Source: Megaustenia siamemsis
Taxonomy: Eukaryota; Mollusca; Gastropoda; Stylommatophora; Ariophantidae
Assembly: GCA_032433765.1 (NCBI GenBank)
Contig: JAVIAB010000049.1
Coordinates: 21,270,779 to 21,334,778, forward strand
Length of the DNA stretch: 64,000 nt
Direction of reading: 5' to 3'
Position 1 is the first letter of the stretch. Each line of letters begins with the position of its first letter. Under the pieces are notes generated by a model. The model saw only the letters and a program-made list of their open reading frames with translations, made no database searches and had not been told where the DNA came from. The position numbers and the translations under genes are program-made. This document shows positions 10,158-23,296 of the stretch, in pieces.

Positions 10158-10560
10158 ATGTACTTCTTCCTCTTCTTCTTCTTCCTCCTTTTCTCTTTTC
10201 GCTGATACCTAAAAGGTGTCGTGGTTTATATCATTTGTCGTTCTTGAGCTGCTCGGACTGTCTGAATTAGTGATTTTCCTTTGTTGTTACATGTCTCTAT
10301 CACTGCATCTATACATCTTCTTCTAGGTCTTCCTCTTGGTCTTTTTCCATGCATTCTCGAGAAGAACGCCCTTGATAGTGATAGGTGAGGATTCATTCTG
10401 ACCAGGTGGCCCAATCATTTAAGTTGTTGTTGTTCTATATATTCTTGGCAGGGTTTTGTTCCTACCATTTTTCTTATGGTTTCATTTGGTATTCTATCTC
10501 TTCTTGTGTTGTTTGTTACTTTTCTCAAGCATCTCTACTCTATGTCTCGTACAACGGAAT
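10158..10560 (-). mobile_element. LINE-F reverse transcriptase C-terminal remnant
   Basis: The minus strand reads RMLEKSNKQHKKR, IPNETIRKMVG, QQQLKWLGHLVRMNP, then GKRPRGRPRRRCIDAVIE and VRAAQERQM before a gaa-rich tail. These are the usual ordered C-terminal signatures of LINE reverse transcriptases. The copy is truncated at its 5' end. It abuts LINE-G, which runs on the opposite strand. Confidence 0.8.
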
Positions 10561-10561
10561 G

Positions 10562-10970
10562 AATCCAAGACTAATATAGAGATAAGAGAAATGACCATGC
10601 AACAAACGATTTCATCTACAATTTGGAAGAGAAGAATGGGCATATGTCGGATATGTTTTGAGAAGAGACAACAAAAGAAACACAAAACAGACCCTGTTAT
10701 GTGAAATATCAAGATACAGAAAAAGAGGAAGATTTAGAGAGACACTGAAAAGAATACTGATAAGGTAAGCAAAATTGACAGGCATAGAGTCATATGATAA
10801 GATCGAACATCTCACACAGGTAGTGGATGTGTAAGAAGACTAATCAAACAAGAACTGGAGTCCTCAGTCGCTGGACACTTCGGGACTTGCTGAGGTGGGG
10901 ATCTAAGCACCTATGGACATGTTCGGAGTGCAATGATGATGACCCGCAAATAACTCAATAACTGAGGAGG
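10562..10970 (+). mobile_element. LINE-G 3' portion, source of the 72-bp array
   Basis: Decayed reading WKRRMGICRICFEKRQQKK, a basic stretch and a terminal RRLIKQELESSV segment. Its 3' tail equals positions 1-120 of the window. The tail is amplified from about 10895 onward. Confidence 0.65.
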
Positions 10971-12978
10971 GGATCTGAGCACATATGGACATGTTCGGAG
11001 TGCAATTATGATGACCCGCAAATAACTCAATAACTGAGGAGGGGATCTAAGCACCTATGGACATGTTCGGAGTGCAATGATGATGACCCGCAAATAACTC
11101 AATAACTGAGGAGGGGATCTAAGCACCTATGGACATGTTCGGAGTGCAATGATGATGACCCGCAAATAACTCAATAACTGAGGTGGGGATCTGAGCACCT
11201 ATGGACATGTTCGGAGTGCAATGATGATGACCCGCAAATAACTCAATAACTGAGGAAAGGATCTGAGCACCTATGAACATGTTCGGAGTGCAATGATGAT
11301 GACCCGCAAATAACTCAATAACTGAGGAGGGGATCTGAGCACCTATGGACATGTTCGGAGTGCAATGATGATGACCCGCAAATAACTCAATAACTGAGGA
11401 GGGGATCTGAGCACCTATGGACATGTTCGGAGTGCAATGATGATGACCAGCAAATAACTCAATAACTGAGGAGGGGATCTGAGCACCTATGGACATGTTC
11501 GGAGTGCAATGATGATGACCCGCAAATAACTCAATAACTGAGGAGGCGATCTGAGCACCTACGGACATGTTCGGAGTGCAATGATGATGACCCGCAAATA
11601 ACTCAATAACTGAGGAGGGGATCTGAGCACCTACGGACATGTTCGGAGTGCAATGATGATGACCCGCAAATAACTCAATAACTGAGGAGGGGATCTGAGC
11701 ACCTACGGACATTTTCGGAGTACAATGATGATGACCCGCAAATAACTCAATAACTGAGGAGGGGATCTGATCACCTAAGGACATGTTCGGAGTGCAATGA
11801 TGATGACCCGCAAATAACTCAATAACTGAGGAGGGGATCTGAGCACCCATTGACATGTTCGGAGTGCAATGATGATGACCAGCAAATAACTCAATAACTG
11901 AGGAGGGGATCTGAGCACCCATTGACATGTTAGGAGTGCAATGATGATGACCCGCAAATAACTCAATAACTGAGGAGGGGATCTGAGCACCTACGGACAT
12001 GTTCGGAGTACAATGATGATGACCCGCAAATAACTCAATAGCTGAGGAGGGGATCTGAGCACCTACGGACATGTTCGGAGTGCAATGATGATGACCCGCA
12101 AATAACTCAATAACTGAGGAGGGGATCTGAGCACCTACGGACATTTTCGGAGTACAATGATGATGACCCGCAAATAACGCAATAACTGAGGAGGGGATCT
12201 GAGCACCTAAGGACATGTTCGGAGTGCAATGATGATGACCCGCAAATAACTCAATAACTGAGGAGGGGATCTGAGCACCCATTGACATGTTAGGAGTGCA
12301 ATGATGATGACCAGCAAATAACTCAATAACTGAGGAGGGGATCTGAGCACCCATTGACATGTTAGGAGTGCAATGATGATGACCCGCAAATAACTCAATA
12401 ACTGAGGAGGGGATCTGAGCACCTACGGACATGTTCGGAGTACAATGATGATGACCCGCAAATAACTCAATAGCTGAGGAGGGGATCTGAGCACCTACGG
12501 ACATGTTCGGAGTACAATGACGATGACCCGCAAATAACTCAATAGCTGAGGAGGGGATCTGAGCACCTACGGACATGTTCGGAGTACAATGATGATGACC
12601 CGCAAATAACTCAATAACTGAGGAAGGGATCTGAGCACCTATGGACATGTTCGGAGTGCAATGATGATGACCCGCAAATAACTCAATAACTGAGGTGGGG
12701 ATCTGAGCACCTATGGACATGTTCGGAGTGCAATGATGATGACCCGCAAATAACTCAATAACTGAGGAAAGGATCTGAGCACCTATGAACATGTTCGGAG
12801 TGCAATGATGATGACCCGCAAATAACTCAATAACTGAGGAAGGGATCTGAGCACCTATGGACATGTTCGGAGTGCAATGATGATGACCCGCAAATAACTC
12901 AATAACTGAGGTGGGGATCTGATCACCTATGGACATGTTCGGAGTGCAATGATGATGACCCGCAAATAACTCAATAAC
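10895..12978. repeat. 72-bp tandem array, about 29 copies, from LINE-G tail
   Basis: The unit contains 'aataactgaggaggggatct' and 'catgttcggagtgcaatgat'. Because 72 is 24 codons, one minus-strand frame stays open for 605 residues (11119-12936) as a 24-residue repeat with an ELFAGHHHCTPNMS core. A higher-order repeat of six units (432 bp) is visible from linked variants: 'cattttcgg', 'cacctaagg' and 'cacccattg' recur in that order at about 11702-11990 and 12134-12421. Flanking units near both ends share 'gaggaaagg'. Confidence 0.97.
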
Positions 12979-13147
12979 TCACTCCCACCCAGAGCAGAGA
13001 CGGTGGACAACAAACTATTAGCCGGGTGCGTCGTCTTGCGCCGCTGGAAGGATCAACCCCATGATCGTGAATGTGTTACGGACAGTAATGACAATTCTAT
13101 TTTAGAAAAAATGTATGGTAACAACAACGTGAGAAACAAAACAAAAT
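12979..13147. other. Unique spacer between two arrays
   Basis: About 170 bp of non-repeated, GC-richer sequence separates the 72-bp array from the 37-bp array. No feature was recognised. Confidence 0.6.
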
Positions 13148-16100
13148 TCCACACCCACGAATGCCACCAACCTCAATAGCAGACTCCACACCCATGAATG
13201 CCACCAACCTCAATAGCAGACTCCACACCCATGAATGTCACCAACCTCAGTAGCAGACTCCACACCCATGAATGCCACCAACCTCAATAGCAGACTCCAC
13301 ACCCATGAATGCCACCAACCTCAATAGCAGACTCCACACCCATGAATGTCACCAACCTCAATAGCAGACTCCACACCCATGAATGTCACCAACCTCAATA
13401 GCAGACTCCACACCCATGAATGCCACCAACCTCAATAGCAGACTCCACACCCATGAATGCCACCAACCTCAGTAGCAGACTCCACACCCATGAATGCCAC
13501 CAACCTCAATAGCAGACTCCACACCCACGAATGCCACCAACCTCAATAGCAGACTCCACACACACGAATGCCACCAACCTCAATAGCAGACTCCACACCC
13601 ATGAATGCCACCAACCTCAATAGCAGACTCCACACCCACGAATGCCACCAACCTCAATAGCAGACTCCACACCCATGAATGTCACCAACCTCAATAGCAG
13701 ACTCCACACACACGAATGCCACCAACCTCAGTAGCAGACTCCACACCCATGAATGCCACCAACCTCAGTAGCAGGCTCCACACCCACGAATGTCACCAAC
13801 CTCAATAGCAGACTCCACACCCATGAATGCCACCAACCTCAGTAGCAGACTCCACACCCATGAATGCCACCAACCTCAGTAGCAGACTCCACACCCATGA
13901 ATGCCACCAACCTCAGTAGCAGACTCCACACCCATGAATGCCACCAACCTCAGTAGCAGACTCCACACCCATGAATGTCACCAACCTCAGTAGCAGACTC
14001 CACACCCATGAATGCCACCAACCTCAGTAGCAGACTCCACACCCATGAATGTCACCAACCTCAGTAGCAGACTCCACACCCATGAATGCCACCAACCTCA
14101 GTAGCAGACTCCACACCCATGAATGCCACCAACCTCAGTAGCAGACTCCACACCCACGAATGCCACCAACCTCAGTAGCAGACTCCACACCCATGAATGC
14201 CACCAACCTCAGTAGCAGACTCCACACCCATGAATGTCACCAACCTCAGTAGCAGACTCCACACCCATGAATGCCACCAACCTCAATAGCAGACTCCACA
14301 CCCACGAATGTCACCAACCTCAATAGCAGACTCCACACCCATGAATGTCACCAACCTCAGTAGCAGACTCCACACCCACGAATGCCACCAACCTCAATAG
14401 CAGACTCCACACCCATGAATGTCACCAACCTCAATAGCAGACTCCACACCCATGAATGCCACCAACCTCAGTAGCAGACTCCACACACACGAATGTCACC
14501 AACCTCAGTAGCAGACTCCACACCCACGAATGCCACCAACCTCAGTAGCAGGCTCCACACCCACGAATGCCACCAACCTCAGTAGCAGACTCCACACCCA
14601 TGAATGCCACCAACCTCATTAGCAGACTCCACACCCACGAATGCCACCAACCTCAATAGCAGACTCCACACCCATGAATGCCACCAACCTCAGTAGCAGA
14701 CTCCACACACACGAATGTCACCAACCTCAGTAGCAGACTCCACACCCATGAATGCCACCAACCTCAGTAGCAGACTCCACACACACGAATGTCACCAACC
14801 TCAGTAGCAGACTCCACACCCACGAATGCCACCAACCTCAGTAGCAGACTCCACACACACGAATGCCACCAACCTCAGTAGCAGACTCCACACCCATGAA
14901 TGCCACCAACCTCAGTAGCAGACTCCACACCCATGAATGTCACCAACCTCAGTAGCAGACTCCACACCCATGAATGCCACCAACCTCAGTAGCAGACTCC
15001 ACACCCATGAATGCCACCAACCTCAATAGCAGACTCCACACCCATGAATGCCACCAACCTCAATAGCAGACTCCACACCCATGAATGCCACCAACCTCAG
15101 TAGCAGACTCCACACCCATGAATGCCACCAACCTCAATAGCAGACTCCACACCCATGAATGCCACCAACCTCAATAGCAGACTCCACACCCATGAATGCC
15201 ACCAACCTCAATAGCAGACTCCACACCCATGAATGCCACCAACCTCAGTAGCAGACTCCACACCCATGAATGCCACCAACCTCAATAGCAGACTCCACAC
15301 CCATGAATGTCACCAACCTCAATAGCAGACTCCACACCCATGAATGCCACCAACCTCAGTAGCAGACTCCACACCCATGAATGCCACCAACCTCAGTAGC
15401 AGACTCCACACACACGAATGCCACCAACCTCAGTAGCAGACTCCACACCCACGAATGCCACCAACCGCAGTAGCAGACTCCACACCCACGAATGCCACCA
15501 ACCTCAGTAGCAGACTCCACACACATGAATGTCACCAACCTCAATAGCAGACTCCACACACACGAATGCCACCAACCTCAGTAGCAGACTCCACACCCAT
15601 GAATGCCACCAACCTCAATAGCAGACTCCACACCCATGAATGCCACCAACCTCAGTAGCAGACTCCACACCCATGAATGTCACCAACCTCAGTAGCAGAC
15701 TCCACACCCATGAATGCCACCAACCTCAGTAGCAGACTCCACACCCATGAATGTCACCAACCTCAATAGCAGACTCCACACACACGAATGTCACCAACCT
15801 CAATAGCAGACTCCACACCCATGAATGTCACCAACCTCAGTAGCAGACTCCACACCCACGAATGTCACCAACCTCAGTAGTAGACTCCACACCCATGAAA
15901 GCCACCAACCTCAGTAGCAGACTCCACACACACGAATGCCACCAACCTCAGTAGCAGACTCCACACACACGAATGCCACCAACCTCAGTAGCAGACTCCC
16001 CACCCACGAATGTCACCAACCTCAGTAGCAGACTCCACACCCATGAATGCCACCAACCTCAGTAGCAGACTCCACACCCATGAATGTCACCAACCTCAGT

Positions 16101-16797
16101 AGCAGACTCCACACACACGAATGCCACCAACCTCAGTAGCAGACTCCACACCCACGAATGCCACCAACCTCAATAGCAGACTCCACACCCATGAATGCCA
16201 CCAACCTCAGTAGCAGACTCCACACCCATGAATGTCACCAACCTCAATAGCAGACTCCACACCCACGAATGCCACCAACCTCAATAGCAGACTCCACACC
16301 CATGAATGCCACCAACCTCAGGAGCAGACTCCACACCCATGAATGCCACCAACCTCAGTAGCAGACTCCACACCCATGAATGTCACCAACCTCAATAGCA
16401 GACTCCACACCCATGAATGCCACCAACCTCAGTAGCAGACTCCACACCCATGAATGCCACCAACCTCAGTAGCAGACTCCACACCCATGAATGTCACCAA
16501 CCTCAATAGCAGACTCCACACCCATGAATGCCACCAACCTCAATAGCAGACTCCACACCCATGAATGCCACCAACCTCAGTAGCAGACTCCACACCCATG
16601 AATGCCACCAACCTCAATAGCAGACTCCACACCCATGAATGTCACCAACCTCAATAGCAGACTCCACACCCATGAATGCCACCAACCTCAGTAGCAGACT
16701 CCACACCCATGAATGCCACCAAACTCAGGAGCAGACTCCACACCCACGAATGCCACCAACCTCAGTAGCAGACTCCACACCCATGAATGCCACCAAC
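13148..16797. repeat. 37-bp tandem array, about 98 copies
   Basis: The unit holds 'cacccatgaatgccaccaac' and 'ctcagtagcagactc'. Variation is concentrated at a few sites (catg/cacg, gcc/gtc, cag/caa). It ends by running without spacer into the 19-bp array at 16797. No source element was recognised in the window. Confidence 0.97.
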
Positions 16798-19700
16798 CCC
16801 AGACAGTCCGGTAGATTCCAGACAGTCCGGTAGATCCCAGACAGTCAGGTAGATCCCAGACAGTCCGGTAGATCCTAGACAGTCCGGTAGATCCTAGACA
16901 GTCCAGTAGATCCCAGACAGTCCGGTAGATCCCAGACAGTCCGGTAGATCCTAGACAGTCCGGTAGATCCCAGACAGTCCGGTAGATCCCAGACAGTCAG
17001 GTAGATCACAGACAGTCCGGTAGATCCCAGACAGCCCGGTAGATCCCAGACAGTCAGGTAGATCCCAGACAGTCCAGTAGATTCCAGACAGTCCGGTAGA
17101 TCCCAGGCAGTCAGGTAGATCACAGACAGTCCGGTAGATTCCAGACAGTACGGTAGATTCCAGACAGTCCGGTAGATCACAGACAGTCCGGTAGAATTCA
17201 GACAGTCCGGTAGATTCCAGACAGTTAGGTAGATCCCAGACAGTCCAGTCCGGTAGATTCCAGACAGTCCGGTAGATTCCAGACAGTCCGGTAGATTCCA
17301 GACAGTCCGGTAGATTCCAGACAGTCCGGTAGATTCCCGACAGCCCAGTAGATTCCAGACAGTCCGGTAGATTCCAGACAGTCCGGTAGATTCCAGACAG
17401 CCCGGTAGATTCCAGACAGTCCGGTAGATTCCCGACAGTCCGGTAGATTCCAGACAGTCCGGTAGATTCCCGACAGTCCGGTAGATTCCAGACAGTCAGG
17501 TAGATCTCAGACAGTCCGGTAGATTCCAGACAGTCCGGTAGATTCCCGACAGTCCGGTAGATCCCTGACAGTCCGGTAGATTCCAGACAGTCCGGTAGAT
17601 CCCAGACAGTCCAGTCCGGTAGATTCCAGACAGTCCGGTAGATCCCAGACAGTCAGGTAGATTCCCGACAGTCCGGTAGATTCCAGACAGTCCGGTAGAT
17701 TCCAGACAGTCCGGTAGATCCCAGACAGTCCGGTAGATCCCAGACAGTCCGGTAGATCCCAGACAGTCCGGTAGACCCCAGACAGTCCGGTAGATCCCAG
17801 ACAGTCCGGTAGATCCCAGACAGTCCGGTAGATCCTAGACAGTCCGGTAGATCCTAGACAGTCCGGTAGATCCCAGACAGTCCGGTAGATCCCAGACAGT
17901 CCGGTAGATCCTAGACAGTCCGGTAGATCCTAGACAGTCCGGTAGATCCTAGACAGTCCGGTAGATACCAGACAGTCCGGTAGATCCTAGACAGTCCGGT
18001 AGATCCTAGACAGTCCGGTAGATCCCAGACAGTCCGGTAGATCCTAGACAGTCCGGTAGATCCTAGACAGTCCGGTAGATCCCAGACAGTCCGGTAGATC
18101 CTAGACAGTCCGGTAGATCCTAGACAGTCCGGTAGATCCTAGACAGTCCGGTAGATCCCAGACAGTCCGGTAGATCCCAGACAGTCCGGTAGATCCCAGA
18201 CAGCCCGGTAGATCCCAGACAGTCCGGTAGATCCTAGACAGTCCGGTAGATCCCAGACAGTCCGGTAGATCCCAGACAGTCCGGTAGATCCTAGACAGTC
18301 CGGTAGATCTCAGACAGTCCGGTAGATTCCAGACAGTCCGGTAGATTCCAGACAGTCCGGTAGATCCTAGACAGTCCAGTAGATCCTAGACAGTCCGGTA
18401 GATTCCAGACAGTCCGGTAGATTCCAGACAGTCCGGTAGATCTCAGACAGTCCGGTAGATTCCCGACAGTCCGGTAGATCTCAGACAGTCCGGTAGATTC
18501 CCGACAGTCCGGTAGATCTCAGACAGTCCGGTAGATTCCCGACAGTCCGGTAGATCTCAGACAGTCCAGTAGATTCCCGACAGTCCGGTAGATCTCAGAC
18601 AGTCCGGTAGATTCCCGACAGTCCGGTAGATCTCAGACAGTCCGGTAGATCCCAGACAGTCCGGTAGATCTCAGACAGTCCGGTAGATCCCAGACAGTCC
18701 GGTAGATCCCAGAAAGTCCGGTAGATCCCAGACAGTCCGGTAGATCCCAGACAGTCCGGTAGATCTCAGACAGTCCGGTAGATCCTAGACAGTCCGGTAG
18801 ATCTCAGACAGTCCGGTAGATCCTAGACAGTTCGGTAGATCTCAGACAGTCCGGTAGATCCTAGACAGTCCGGTAGATCTCAGACAGTCCGGTAGATCCC
18901 AGACAGTCCGGTAGATCCCAGACAGTCCGGTAGATCCTAGACAGTCCGGTAGATCTCAGACAGTCCGGTAGATCCCAGACAGTCCGGTAGATCCCAGACA
19001 GTCCGGTAGATCCTAGACAGTCCGGTAGATCTCAGACAGTCCGGTAGATCCCAGACAGTCCGGTAGATTCCAGACAGTCCGGTAGATCTCAGACAGTCCG
19101 GTAGATCCCAAACAGTCCGGTAGATCCTAGACAGTCCGGTAGATCTCAGACAGTCCGGTAGATCCCAGACAGTCCGGTAGATTCCAGACAGTCCGGTAGA
19201 TCCTAGACAGTCCGGTAGATCTCAGACAGTCCGGTAGATCCCAGACAGTCCGGTAGATCCTAGACAGTCCGGTAGATCTCAGACAGTCCGGTAGATCCTA
19301 GACAGTCCGGTAGATCCCAGACAGTCCGGTAGATCCCAGACAGTCCGGTAGATCCTAGACAGTCCGGTAGATCTCAGACAGTCCGGTAGATCCTAGACAG
19401 TCCGGTAGATCCCAGACAGTCCGGTAGATCCTAGACAGTCCGGTAGATCCCAGACAGTCCGGTAGATCCCAGACAGTCCGGTAGATCCCAGACAGTCCGG
19501 TAGATCCTAGACAGTCCGGTAGATCTCAGACAGTCCGGTAGATCCTAGACAGTCCGGTAGATCCCAGACAGTCCGGTAGATCCCAGACAGTCCGGTAGAT
19601 CCTAGACAGTCCGGTAGATCTCAGACAGTCCGGTAGATCCCAGACAGTCCGGTAGATCCTAGACAGTCCGGTAGATCTCAGACAGTCCGGTAGATCCCAG

Positions 19701-20320
19701 ACAGTCCGGTAGATCCCAGACGGTCCGGTAGATCCTAGACAGTCCGGTAGATCTCAGACAGTCCGGTAGATCTCAGACAGTCCGGTAGATTCCAGACAGT
19801 CCGGTAGATCTCAGACAGTCCGGTAGATCCCAGACAGTCCGGTAGATCCTAGACAGTCCGGTAGATCTCAGACAGTCCGGTAGATTCCAGACAGTCCGGT
19901 AGATCCCAGACAGTCCGGTAGATCTCAGACAGTCCGGTAGATCCCAGACAGTCCGATAGATTCCAGACAGTCCGGTAGATTCCAGACAGTCCGGTAGATC
20001 TCAGACAGTCCGGTAGATCCCAGACAGTCCGGTAGATTCCAGACAGTCCGGTAGATTCCAGACAGTCCGGTAGATCTCAGACAGTCCGGTAGATCTCAGA
20101 CAGTCCGGTAGATCTCAGACAGTCCGGTAGATTCCAGACAGTCCGGTAGATTCCAGACAGTCCGGTAGATCTCAGACAGTCCGGTAGATCCCAAACAGTC
20201 CGGTAGATCCCAGACAGTCCGGTAGATCTCAGACAGTCCGGTAGATCCTAGACAGTCCGGTAGATCCCAGACAGTCAGGTAGATCCTAGACAGTCCGGTA
20301 GATCCCAGACAGTCCGGTAG
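16798..20320. repeat. 19-bp tandem array, block 1, about 185 copies
   Basis: The unit is 'gacagtccggtagatccca' with variants at the last four positions (ttcc, tccc, tcct, tctc). Rare markers, including 'cagtacgg', 'cagttagg', 'agaccccag' and 'tccagtccgg', show that the array was built by block duplications. Confidence 0.97.
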
Positions 20321-20418
20321 ATTGGCGTTCCAAGCGAACACAAATTCGGATAAAAATACCTCAAGGACCTGGCAATTTCAAGAGAAATGTAAATGGGCGA
20401 TGCGGATTTTCATAGTCA
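20321..20418. other. 98-bp unique segment embedded in the array
   Basis: It starts 'attggcgttccaagcgaac' and ends 'catagtcagc', where array sequence resumes at once. The identical segment at 23008-23107 is the true right border of the array, so this copy marks a large tandem duplication. Confidence 0.9.
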
Positions 20419-23007
20419 GCCCGGTAGATTCCAGACAGTCCGGTAGATTCCAGACAGTCCGGTAGATTCCAGACAGCCCGGTAGATTCCAGACAGTCCGG
20501 TAGATTCCCGACAGTCCGGTAGATTCCAGACAGTCCGGTAGATTCCCGACTGTCCGGTAGATTCCAGACAGTCAGGTAGATCTCAGACAGTCCGGTAGAT
20601 TCCAGACAGTCCGGTAGATTCCCGACAGTCCGGTAGATCCCTGACAGTCCGGTAGATTCCAGACAGTCCGGTAGATCCCAGACAGTCCAGTCCGGTAGAT
20701 TCCAGACAGTCCGGTAGATCCCAGACAGTCAGGTAGATTCCCGACAGTCCGGTAGATTCCAGACAGTCCGGTAGATTCCAGACAGTCCGGTAGATCCCAG
20801 ACAGTCCGGTAGATCCCAGACAGTCCGGTAGATCCCAGACAGTCCGGTAGACCCCAGACAGTCCGGTAGATCCCAGACAGTCCGGTAGATCCCAGACAGT
20901 CCGGTAGATCCCAGACAGTCCGGTAGATCCTAGACAGTCCGGTAGATCCCAGACAGTCCGGTAGATCCCAGACAGTCCGGTAGATCCTAGACAGTCCGGT
21001 AGATCCTAGACAGTCCGGTAGATCCTAGACAGTCCGGTAGATCCTAGACAGTCCGGTAGATCCCAGACAGTCCGGTAGATCCCAGACAGTCAGGTAGATC
21101 ACAGACAGTCCGGTAGATCCCAGACAGTCCGGTAGATCCCAGACAGTCAGGTAGATCACAGACAGTCCAGTAGATTCCAGACAGTCCGGTAGATCCCAGG
21201 CAGTCAGGTAGATCACAGACAGTCCGGTAGATTCCAGACAGTACGGTAGATTCCAGACAGTCCGGTAGATCACAGACAGTCCGGTAGAATTCAGACAGTC
21301 CGGTAGATTCCAGACAGTTAGGTAGATCCCAGACAGTCCAGTCCGGTAGATTCCAGACAGTCCGGTAGATTCCAGACAGTCCGGTAGATTCCAGACAGTC
21401 CGGTAGATTCCAGACAGTCCGGTAGATTCCCGACAGCCCGGTAGATTCCAGACAGTCCGGTAGATTCCAGACAGTCCGGTAGATTCCAGACAGTCCGGTA
21501 GATTCCAGACAGTCCGGTAGATTCTCGACAGTCCGGTAGATTCCAGACAGTCCGGTAGATTCCCGACAGTCCGGTAGATTCCAGACAGTCAGGTAGATCT
21601 CAGACAGTCCGGTAGATTCCAGACAGTCCGGTAGATTCCCGACAGTCCGGTAGATCCCTGACAGTCCGGTAGATTCCAGACAGTCCGGTAGATCCCAGAC
21701 AGTCCAGTCCGGTAGATTCCAGACAGTCCGGTAGATCCCAGACAGTCAGGTAGATTCCCGACAGTCCGGTAGATTCCAGACAGTCCGGTAGATTCCAGAC
21801 AGTCCGGTAGATCCCAGACAGTCCGGTAGATCCCAGACAGTCCGGTAGATCCCAGACAGTCCGGTAGACCCCAGACAGTCCGGTAGATCCCAGACAGTCC
21901 GGTAGATCCCAGACAGTCCGGTAGATCCTAGACAGTCCGGTAGATCCCAGACAGTCCGGTAGATCCCAGACAGTCCGGTAGATCCTAGACAGTCCGGTAG
22001 ATCCTAGACAGTCCGGTAGATCCTAGACAGTCCGGTAGATCCCAGACAGTCCGGTAGATCCTAGACAGTCCGGTAGATCCTAGACAGTCCGGTAGATCCC
22101 AGACAGTCCGGTAGATCCTAGACAGTCCGGTAGATCCTAGACAGTCCGGTAGATCCCAGACAGTCCGGTAGATCCTAGACAGTCCGGTAGATCCTAGACA
22201 GTCCGGTAGATCCTAGACAGTCCGGTAGATCCTAGACAGTCCGGTAGATCCCAGACAGTCCGGTAGATCCCAGACAGTCCGGTAGATCCCAGACAGCCCG
22301 GTAGATCCCAGACAGTCCGGTAGATCCTAGACAGTCCGGTAGATCCCAGACAGTCCGGTAGATCCCAGACAGTCCGGTAGATCCTAGACAGTCCGGTAGA
22401 TCTCAGACAGTCCGGTAGATTCCAGACAGTCCGGTAGATTCCAGACAGTCCGGTAGATCCTAGACAGTCCAGTAGATCCTAGACAGTCCGGTAGATTCCA
22501 GACAGTCCGGTAGATTCCAGACAGTCCGGTAGATCTCAGACAGTCCGGTAGATTCCCGACAGTCCGGTAGATCTCAGACAGTCCGGTAGAATCCCGACAG
22601 TCCGGTAGATCTCAGACAGTCCGGTAGATTCCCGACAGTCCGGTAGATCTCAGACAGTCCAGTAGATTCCCGACAGTCCGGTAGATCTCAGACAGTCCGG
22701 TAGATTCCCGACAGTCCGGTAGATCTCAGACAGTCCGGTAGATCCCAGACAGTCCGGTAGATCTCAGACAGTCCGGTAGATCCCAGACAGTCCGGTAGAT
22801 CCCAGACAGTCCGGTAGATCCCAGACAGTCCGGTAGATCCCAGACAGTCCGGTAGATCTCAGACAGTCCGGTAGATCCCAAACAGTCCGGTAGATCCCAG
22901 ACAGTCCGGTAGATCTCAAACAGTCCGGTAGATCCTAGACAGTCCGGTAGATCCCAGACAGTCAGGTAGATCCTAGACAGTCCGGTAGATCCCAGACAGT
23001 CCGGTAG
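20412..23007. repeat. 19-bp tandem array, block 2, about 137 copies
   Basis: This block is a duplicate of part of block 1. Marker 'gtagaccccagac' lies near 17774, 20850 and 21867; 'cagtacgg' lies near 17146 and 21239; and the 'ccctgacag' variant is also found three times. The offsets differ (about 3076, 1018 and 4093 bp), so at least two nested duplications occurred. Confidence 0.95.
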
Positions 23008-23107
23008 ATTGGCGTTCCAAGCGAACACAAATTCGGATAAAAATACCTCAAGGACCTGGCAATTTCAAGAGAAATGTAAATGGGCGATGCGGATTTTCAT
23101 AGTCAGC
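23008..23107. other. Right border of the 19-bp array, second copy of the unique segment
   Basis: It is identical to 20321-20418 over its whole length and then continues into unrelated sequence ('ttttggcagcttttg'). This shows which copy is ancestral. Confidence 0.9.
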
Positions 23108-23149
23108 TTTTGGCAGCTTTTGTTGTGATAAGACACCATTAAAACAAAT

Positions 23150-23240
23150 GTACAAAGTGTATCGATGGATTCTTATCGAACCCGACCGCTTATCCTTAAT
23201 AGTCCATTTCACTAACCACTGAGCTATTGCGGCTATATAA
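23150..23240 (-). mobile_element. SINE S2 tRNA-like head
   Basis: The minus strand has an A box (tagctcagtggttagtg) and a B box (gggttcgataagaatcc) at tRNA-like spacing. It matches the head of the S2 copy at 34603. The body is missing. The mismatched cloverleaf makes a functional tRNA unlikely. Confidence 0.7.
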
Positions 23241-23296
23241 ATAAACAGTACTGTCCTTTTATTAAAAGTTTAATTCACAAGTCATTGGGTGGTTGA

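Noticed and set aside
11119..12936. 605-residue minus-strand frame as a secreted or structural repeat protein
   Set aside because: The frame follows from a 72-bp unit without stops. The unit exists once in a LINE tail where it is not part of a longer frame, and no promoter or splice context supports a gene.
13148..16797. CRISPR array
   Set aside because: Units are directly contiguous with no unique spacers, and the genome is eukaryotic. The same applies to the 19-, 25- and 32-bp arrays.
23150..23240. Functional tRNA gene
   Set aside because: A and B boxes are present, but no full cloverleaf with paired acceptor stem is evident, and the same head occurs fused to SINE bodies. The heads at 27450, 32745, 34603, 36546 and 37560 were treated the same way.
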